From Pleurotus djamor (lineage: Eukaryota; Basidiomycota; Agaricomycetes; Agaricales; Pleurotaceae): DNA of 64,000 bases. The position numbers and the translations under genes are program-made. Below the pieces are notes generated by a model. The model worked only from the letters and a program-made list of their open reading frames with translations. It made no database searches and was not told where the DNA came from. Where the stretch lies: contig JAPEVF010000033.1 of assembly GCA_029747585.1 (NCBI GenBank), positions 62,095 through 126,094 on the forward strand, written 5' to 3'. Positions 56,901-64,000 of the stretch are shown here, piece by piece (the stretch's first letter is position 1; each line of letters starts with the position of its first letter).

Positions 56901-58991
56901 GCGACCCAACACCTCTTCAAATCCCTATCCCTGACGCCACACCCTTTGTTCAAGGCATCGTAGCCAGTGACGACGCTGATGACGAACGTCGAAACGCTAC
57001 GCCAAGCCCGATTGACATTGAACAGCAATTGAGGAGAGAGGAAGAGCGTGCGAAGGAGGCGTATATGCGCGCACTCCGCTCTGTCATGGCGTACTTGAGG
57101 GACATGAACGACCTCGGACGATCTCAGCAACCACAAAATCCCCTCAGTATCTACGGTGGTCCTTCTGAGGAAGCTATATCGGCAGCTCGTTCACGGCGTC
57201 CAACTATCTCTGAGGGCTCTCGGGAGGCCTCGGTTGTATCAATTTCAGGTAGCGATCTACCCAGTCAACTTCGCTCAGCCGAGTCCATCGCTGGCTTGCG
57301 CAGTGGTACTGCATCGCAGACTCTGAGTGTCGCTACCGATAGCAGCGCTGGCTCGTCTGATGAACGGAAGTACAAAGACGACAAGGGAAAGCGGGCTATG
57401 ATTATCCGTGAGATCGTCGCGTAAGGTTTCTTCCTGATGCTCCATGAAAGTCCATCTGACAAACTGTTCATAGTACGGAACGCTCCTACGTCAAAGGACT
57501 TGAAGGACTGATGGAGATTTATATCAAGCCTGCTTCTCTTCCGGCGAACTTGATCTCCAGTGTTGGTTCATCCAAAGAGACAGTCGTCCCTTTGGCCGAG
57601 CGCAAAGTGGTGTTCAACGGGATTGATGCTCTGCATTCTTTCCATAAAGACAGTTTCCTTCCGTCGTTGGAAGCGGCAGCAGAGCCTATCATGCGGTCCG
57701 CAGCTGAACTGCAAACGTTGGACGCCGATGGTCAGCTGACGATAAATGTCGCGAAGTCTGTCGGTAATATGTTCCTTAAGCACGCAGCGTTCATGAAGAT
57801 GTACTCAAGTTACATCAAGTAAGTTGTCTCTTTCACTTGTTTTCGTGCATTGTATTGAGCCTTTCTTAGCAACTTTGACAACTCTGTTCAACGCGTCAAA
57901 CACTGGACATCAAGTCGTAATCCAACGACGGCCAGTCCTGGAAATACATTGTCGCCATCTTCGAGTGTGGTTCAGCTGGCTGCTCTTGGGGCAGCTATGG
58001 CTATCACCAATCCCAGTGCAACTGATGGTTCCTCTTTGGCCGTTCCAAGTCTGACAACAAGTCAACGAAAACGCATACGCTCATACCTTAAGCGTTGCCG
58101 TGCTCATCCCCAACACTCTCAACTCAATCTCGAGGGCTATCTTCTTCTCCCTGTTCAACGCATTCCACGATATCGATTGCTGGTGCGTTTTCACCTGTTT
58201 ATCATTCTCTCCAGACTGACGTATTCCGCCCAATAGCTTGAAGAATTGCTTCGCAGCACACCGCCTTCCATAGATTATCTCGATGATCCTCTTGAGCGTG
58301 CCCTCGCCGAGATCTCGTCATTGGCAAACAATATGAACGAAGGCAAACGAGAGGCCGAGTCCCGTCGCAAACTTGTTCAATGGCAAAGTCGAATTCGTGG
58401 TAAATTCCCAAGCCCCCTCGTACAACCACATCGGTCAGTGCATTTCTCGCTCTCTTCACACGCATATATGTATCTTATCATACGTCACCTAGGCGTCTCA
58501 TCATGGATGGCAAGTTGCTCCTCACCAGAGTGGTCCGCAAGACAGCTGTCGACTTTGAAGCGATTAATGCCCAAGGCGACGCTACGTCTGTCAAAGTTGA
58601 CTGTCTGGCACCTGAGCTCACTCCTCGACCGTTGGTTGGCATACTGTGCAATGATCTCCTGGTCCTGTGTCGAGATCCTTCAGAGGGCCAAGATCCTATG
58701 TGTCATGTTGACCTTTGGGCTGTACTACGGATGCAGACACTACCCCAACCAGCCAGTATCGTCCATGGAAATGGTATGCATTGCATCTCACCCTATGAAG
58801 CATCCTGTTCTAACTTTATACCCAGTTCTTCGTCTTGTCGATAACAAGGCCATTCTTTACTTTGATGCACCTTCGCCGTCAGACGCCCTGAACTGGTATC
58901 GAGGTACGTCTGATATATTTGGCGTGAAAGCATTTGCCTGACCCCACTGTTCGCAGCTATCAATCTTCATATTCCAGCCTCTAAGTCATGA
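53909..58991 (+). CDS. Leucine-rich-repeat RhoGEF (LRR + DH + PH-like)
   Basis: A protein of roughly 1,600 residues that should activate a Rho-family GTPase. The first ATG in frame is 53909 (MPRKSMDMADRG). Domain order: a disordered N-terminus; an LRR block (about 55,290-55,660) with LLALDISANFLGALPPCLA, LEELNIASNPLRVLP and LHTISIRRNKLHSLPSWL-type repeats; about 550 disordered residues with a PPPPPP stretch; then the DH domain. The DH starts AMIIREIVA, intron, TERSYVKGLEGLMEIYIKPA, and continues FHKDSFLPSLEAA, NMFLKHAAFMKMYSSYIK, LEGYLLLPVQRIPRYRLL (the CR3 helix) and LEELLRSTPP. The C-terminal PH-like part is LIMDGKLLLTRVVRK, LCNDLLVLCRDP, VDLWAVLRMQTL and AILYFDAPSPSDALNWYRAI, ending NLHIPASKS. 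N positions in the LRRs leave a few residues unread. Confidence 0.87.
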
Positions 58992-59449
58992 TTCGTCCCA
59001 TCGAGTCCTTTCCTTTCGATCCTTCACTTGTTGCATTCTACCATATTTGCATAGCCATGATATAGGGTTATTTTTTCATTAGTACCGCGATTACCGCATT
59101 CCATTCCTTCAGCGTTTTTATGCACGTTCCGACCTCATGCAATCATTTGTACTTAGCTCATTCATCCACAGCACTTCATAAGCATTTTAGAAAGGTTTTT
59201 TATTTGTTCCATAATAAATATAATGTAAACCATCAACTCTCGGGCTCCTTGCTTTACAGGGTACATATTACACGGTTGCAGTTGGTTTGTTGTTGAACAT
59301 CTCCATAATATCACACTGCTCAGTGGAGCTCGGTGGAGATGGTTGTCTCCGCATGCAAAGGTGGAGTAAATCCTTGGTAATATGAATGAGTTTCTAGGAT
59401 GCAACCTGACACTTGCATATACGACTCACTGATTGGGTACTAAAGATGA
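58992..59449. other. Tail-to-tail intergenic region
   Basis: 458 bp between the RhoGEF stop (+) and the seven-TM gene stop (-). AT-rich, with TTTTTTC and AATAAATA stretches near 59,070 and 59,213 that suit 3' ends. No gene seen. Confidence 0.5.
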
Positions 59450-60667
59450 GGAAAGCAAAAACGGGGGCTGTTGAGGGGCAGATTTAGCTTCGAAGCGTCT
59501 CTCGTAGTCACGAGCGTACTGAGTGCGATGATTATGTTGGGTATAGCTCGCGTGATGGTCGAGAGATAGAAGGGAGCGACGCTATCACGAACTCAAGATC
59601 AGCCCTGGTCTGTCAATTCCTTCTGCAGTTGTATGGACGCACACTATTGAGAGGGTAGAGAATAGTGTGAAGATGCCGATGCGCAAAGCAGACTTGGCGA
59701 TGTCTTTTGTGTGGGTATCAAGGCTTTTTAGTGTCCTCCAGTTACGGTATAACATGTAAGCAATATAAACTGACGAAGGTTAAGACGGCGTTTCAAGAAA
59801 AGGTAAATGATGAGCCGGACACACTTTCGAAGAGAAGTACTGTTCCCATGATGATGGCGACGAGGATGGTAGAAACTTGGCCTGGAAGTCCGATCTTTAT
59901 CTTGCAATAGACAGTTTTCTTCGCCCGGTTGACGCTTTCCGGCCAGTGCTTGGATACCTATCGGAGCATGAAGCTTCTGAAAGGAAGGATAGCTAGAGGA
60001 AGAGCTTACCAACAGCGCAGCCGTGAGTACGACCAGAGCTATCGCATAGGGTACTGCTAGCAGCTAGAATAGACGAGCAAAGTGAGCTCTCGAGGAAGAA
60101 CTATGACTGGGAGAGCAGCTTGTACCAAAAAGGTGATGAGGCCAATGCGTTTACGACGAGTACTTGAAGTCGCGCAGACAGGTACATCGCCCGCACTTAA
60201 CCAGACCTAAAAACGATGTTATGGACGCCAATTTTGGAGGCGTAATCGAGTGAATCCTACCTGTATAACAAGAGAAAGGGTTGTACAAGCGGTCCTAATG
60301 TTGAAGTAAGCTTCAATTTGGCCTCAAACATCACCACAGACTCACAATGTAGGTGATGCGTATATAAGACTAGCTTGAGTGACGCAAAGAGTATGGTTGG
60401 GCCGACGTTCGAATGCTTGACCAGCAAGGACGAGAAGAAGATACGATACGCAGGATATTATCCAGCTGATGCAGAAACTGTACCAAGTTAAGTCCCTGTG
60501 GATCCTTTTGGACAAGGCAGCGGTTGCAAGTAGAATCAGCAGGCCCAGAGCACCCGTCGCTTGCAGGGCAATGAACGCATTGATAAGACTCTGGGCACGT
60601 TCATTCGCTGTGTGATATGTAATAGGCTTAGAAATGCCGTGGTTTTAGCGAACTCGGGCTCACTCAT
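59450..60667 (-). CDS. Predicted seven-transmembrane receptor-like protein
   Basis: Reconstructed from short exons. The start codon (60665-60667) lies at the end of a tiny exon, ATG A, and is joined by a 59-nt intron to TNERAQSLINAFIALQATGA. Membrane segments in order: LGLLILLATAA; WYSFCISWIISCVSYLLLVL; LCVTQASLIYASPTLTACTT and LSLVIQVWL; RIGLITFLLLAVPYAIALVV; QVSTILVAIIMGTVLLFE; ALRIGIFTLFSTLSIVVAPF; TRAIPNIIIALSTLVTT. Between segments lie KHWPESVNRAKKTVYCKIKI and YRNWRTLKSLDTHTKDIAKS. The tail SKLNLPLNSPRFCFPHL ends with the stop at 59450-59452. Each junction uses GT-AG introns of 45-65 nt. The topology matches an expanded Agaricomycete family of GPCR-like membrane proteins that I know only as uncharacterised. 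Ligand and signalling role unknown. Confidence 0.72.
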
Positions 60668-61117
60668 AAGTCAACCAAAACTCCGTCCGAGCTCAATCAG
60701 ACTCTCAGCCAACCTGTGGCCGTCGAAACGCTGGAAGGACGAGGGAGACCAGCCTCGGTGACTCTTTTGCTGGTTCGGGGGTGACAGCTGCCAGTGGCGA
60801 TTGGCTTCAAGAAGGGAAGAGAGCGGGTTCCCTCGTTCACTGTCCCATACTAGCCGCATCAACCTTTTTGTCAGTTGCAACAGCTGCTTCTACGCGCTTC
60901 GCGTTGCCGGTAACGTCTGATCCGGGGCACTAACGTTTTAGCGACGGTTTGATTAATGCATCAGATGAAACGAATTAGTGTAGGTTGGGGTCATGAGAAG
61001 AAATGTATTCCGCAAGCCGCCCAAAAACAAACGCTGATACAGTATTATAAACGATAGTGCCTTCAATTAGAAATGCGAAATATATCATAGGACATCGCCC
61101 CAAGCTCCAAGTCCCGT
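60668..61117. other. Intergenic between seven-TM gene and permease
   Basis: 450 bp with the promoter of the seven-TM gene and the 3' flank of the permease, both minus strand. An open minus frame (60671-60880) has no membrane character or similarity and is not called. Confidence 0.4.
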
Positions 61118-63431
61118 TTACATCTACATGAAGTTAGTTAAGATGCTGGTGGCATTGGAAAGCGAATACTTACCAGCCAAGCCCAGAACGCTTCCCACTT
61201 GTTCTTTGGTGGGGGTTCATCGTAGCTGGGATCGTTGACCGTCAGTCCCAAAGTCATAAGTGTTGGTTTGTGCACTTACGTGTCCGCTTCTATCTCTGCG
61301 ATGTTGGTGATGAAGTCCATTTCATGAGGTCTCTTGTACGGTTCACGGTACCAGAATTTGGCACCGATATAGAGGACAGGGAACAACATAAGAGGGAAAT
61401 AATTGGTGACAAAGGTCGCCTGATCCCATTGACCTCTTAGGAAGACTCGCCATCCACTGAACTATTAGGCGGTGAGCAACAGACTACCAACACAATTGAG
61501 ATTTGAGAATGGGACTCACAAAGCAGATCACAAGACAGAAGACAAGCGCATACCAAGCCGCAAACGGTTGTAATTTTGAAGCATACGGTAGTTGACTTCG
61601 ATCGAATCTTTGTGCTTTCATGCCAGCGTAGAAACGCAGGTAGGTGACACAGATACCAAACCAGGTCATGAGGCCTGCGACAGCAGTCATATTGGCAAAC
61701 CATCCGAAGACTTTACCCGAGCCTGCGTTGATTCCCATGTACGCCAAAGCTGAGAAAAGGGCGCAGAATATGACGGAAACGTAAGGGAGACCGGTCTTAG
61801 AGGTTCCTACAGCCGAAGTATTATGAGATCAAGCTAGAAACATGCGAAGGGGTAGCACTCACTGAGGAAGATTTGGGGAGCATTCTTAGAAACAGCCAAA
61901 CCATCTGCGTATTTTATCAGTCACGACCGGAAACCGCAAGGCAAAATTTCCTACACAGAGCGCGAGAGCTTGTGTACAAGTCACTCGAAGCAGCAGACCA
62001 AGCGGATGTCAAGAGACAAGCATTGATAATCTAGAGAAGTTTAGTTTCACGAAGACATGAATAAATATGAGCAACTTACGTGAGGTAAGACTTTGATGCC
62101 CGCGTTCTGGATGGCAATAACGAATGGGGAGGAAGCAGCATCTCCTCCTCCCAAGTCGAGGCCATCGGAGTTGGATGGGACAAGAAGTCCAATGATGATG
62201 GTACCTTAACGGCACAATTAGTGCTATTCAGATGTTTGGCGAAACTGACATACCTCCAATATAGAACAGAAGAATACGGATGTAAACACGTCTGATAGCC
62301 TTGGGCAAGTTTCTTCGAGGATTTTTCGCTTCACCGGCTGCAATCTATTGACTATTAGTAGCAGTCGACTTTATTGGCCTATGACACTTACGGCGACAAT
62401 CTCAGTGCCAATGAAAGAGAAGGCAGCTTGGGTCATGACAGCCCACCATCCCAAGAATTGTCCTTTGGAGCCAGCAATGCCTTCGAATTGAACGAATGGC
62501 CCTGGATTCTTCCAATAGCGGAAACCAATACGGTCATGGTTGGGACCACCTACCAAAAGTGTAAGGGCACTGGAAGCCAAGCTAAAGGGTTCAACTTACC
62601 ACCAAGGTCGAGGACAATGCCAAGGATGATCAAGCCAGTGATCGTGATCACTTTGATCGAACTATTCGTTGAAGTGAGAAGTACATTCAAGAAGGAAAAG
62701 ACGGGAGCTTACGCAAAAATGAATTCACACTCTCCATAAACGCCTTCAAGGGCGTTAGCGGACGGCCATTGGCATCATGCAGTACGTCCAAGACTCACCA
62801 GCTCCCAGCATATTTATAACCACCGTAACAACTAAGCATATAGTGATCCACGCAGCGGGATTGATCTCTTTATTCCAGTAGCCAATGAGCACGGCTGCAG
62901 CGCTCAATTCCGCTGGCAAGATGATTGTCCAATTGTACCAATAGTTCCAACCCATCGTAAAGGAAAGCGCCGGGTCGACGAAGCGTTCTGCCAACTTGAT
63001 GTGGCCACCAGGTATCGGAAGATAGGCAATCATTTCACCGAGCGAGATCATCACGGAGTAGCAAATCGAGCCGACAGCCATGTACCCCAGGAGTAGACCT
63101 ATAAACGCAAGGAATGAACACAAATCCATCAGAATGTACGCACATGGTCACCTACCAATGGGACCACCGTTTCGAAGAGCTCCAGCTGTACCCAAGAAGA
63201 GACCCGTACCAATGACACCTGTACTCACGGTGAGGAACCCATGTCCCGATGAGAAATGAATGAAGACGCACCACCAATACTTATCATGGCAATATGCCTG
63301 TTCTTCAGCTGCCGGACGAGAGCCTTCTCCTTCCCAGCACTCTGCAAGGACTCCGCCTCCGACTGTGAACCCGCGAGAGAGCCCCGACGGTCATCATGCA
63401 TCTTTTTCTCGTCCTGAGGGAACGAAGCCAT
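61118..63431 (-). CDS. Amino acid permease, APC superfamily (YAT type)
   Basis: Plasma-membrane amino acid/proton symporter. The start at 63431 gives a charged cytoplasmic N-terminus, MASFPQDEKKMHDDRRGS, ending VRQLKNRHIAMISIGG. After an intron comes IGTGLFLGTAGALRNGGPIG, the family's first membrane segment. GYMAVGSICYSVMISLGEMI is followed by AYLPIPGGHIKLAERFVDPA and LSFTMGWNYWYNW, the YAT-type signature. Later segments include LSAAAVLIGYWN, ITICLVVTVVINMLG, WWAVMTQAAFSFIGTEIVAV, AGEAKNPRRNLPKAI, FVIAIQNAGIKVLPHIINAC and LLTSAWSAASSDLYTSSRAL. The C-terminus is HEMDFITNIAEIEADTYDEP and WEAFWAWL, with a last intron before a two-codon exon (ATG TAA; stop 61118-61120). About twelve membrane segments and at least nine introns. 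Confidence 0.92.
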
Positions 63432-64000
63432 CGTTAGGTCGGTGTGAACGCAACGATGGAGGGAGGATAAGTCCAGGAACCTGAGGAGGCACTAGACGCA
63501 TGATTAGCCACACTTGACGGCTTTATACAGGAAAAATGGCCATCAGCCAGGTGGGGTTCGATGGGATCGGTTGGGTAAGATTTCACAAACTCAAGATAAG
63601 TCAGAGCCAAATCCAATCGCGTAGTTGACGGGATCTTTGATGGGGATGTCACAGAAATCCTAACGTCGCTTCGACCTCATGCGCCGTGTCCAGACGATGA
63701 GCGGTAACCAGACATGTTTAGAGGATGAGAAAATGACATTGTGGTTGGAAATCAAGACCAAAATCGACCTCCAAGACCAGCCAAGACCACGCTCGACTGT
63801 GAAAGCACGTGATCCTTGCAAGATTACCATGTTTAATTTTAGAACGGGCTCCATATTGGCTCCATATCGCATGGGAGCNTTTTTTTCTCTGAATCAAACG
63901 AGGCGCACGACACCCTGGATGCTGCGATAGCTGAACTGCATAAATTAGGGTGGTCATATATACTTAGATACGCTATCAAAGCGATATACAACTGCGTGGC
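63432..64000. other. Upstream region of the permease gene to the window edge
   Basis: 569 bp. Open frames on both strands (for example plus 63679-63930) are mutual shadows with no similarity or intron logic. It probably holds the permease promoter; I cannot name an element. Confidence 0.4.

Noticed and set aside
60671..60880. Minus-strand frame just above the seven-TM gene as an additional N-terminal exon
   Set aside because: It has no hydrophobic segment and the short ATG-A exon with a good GTGAGC donor explains the start.

Overview
The window looks like nuclear DNA of a filamentous basidiomycete, most likely an Agaricomycete. Nearly every gene is broken by short GT-AG introns, mostly about 45-65 nt. 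Gene density is high on both strands. The gene set is fungal: a fungal septin, alpha-aminoadipate lysine biosynthesis, an INO80 subunit of the Ies1 type and a secreted beta-glucosidase carrying a CBM1 cellulose-binding module. Scattered N calls cluster at about 8-9.7 kb and 47.7-51.4 kb, and there is one short N gap at 47,895-47,930, so this is draft sequence. I see no transposon, rRNA, tRNA or CRISPR array. Gene models below were spliced by eye, so outer limits are firmer than every internal junction.

Layout from left to right: the C-terminally cut ASNSD1-type protein (-); 6-phosphogluconate dehydrogenase (-), divergent from an OSBP/ORP lipid-transfer protein with PH domain and FFAT motif (+); a CBM1-GH3 beta-glucosidase (+); an Aco2-like mitochondrial aconitase (+), tail to tail with mitochondrial MutS MSH1 (-); two tandem Cdc11-class septins (+), head to head with MSH1; a 912-residue MIT-domain protein (+), tail to tail with Ies1 copy 1 (-); a type I membrane protein (+); a large alpha/beta hydrolase (-); an F-box/LRR-like protein (-); an AAAP amino acid transporter (+); two stand-alone MIT microprotein genes (+); a PlsC acyltransferase (+); TIM8 (-); Ies1 copy 2 (+); a disordered protein (-); LYS1 (-); an SDR (-); a TTC1-like TPR protein (+); IMP1 (-); ELP4 (+); a long LRR-DH(RhoGEF) protein (+); a seven-TM receptor-like protein (-); and an APC amino acid permease (-).

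Most genes are housekeeping and unrelated in function. Several serve mitochondria (ACO2, MSH1, TIM8, IMP1), two may serve lysine synthesis (ACO2, LYS1), and two import amino acids. They do not form a cluster.

The most unusual signal is repeated paralogy inside one 21-kb block (23.5-44.3 kb). It holds three MIT-domain genes, two of which encode only an MIT domain of about 95-101 residues, and two Ies1 genes. Within each family the introns lie at matching positions, so the copies arose by DNA duplication and not by retroposition. One reading is that an ancestral MIT-IES1 segment was duplicated locally and then diverged, leaving MIT-only microproteins that could compete with full-length MIT proteins for ESCRT-type partners. 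That function is inference. A second local duplication is the intact tandem septin pair.
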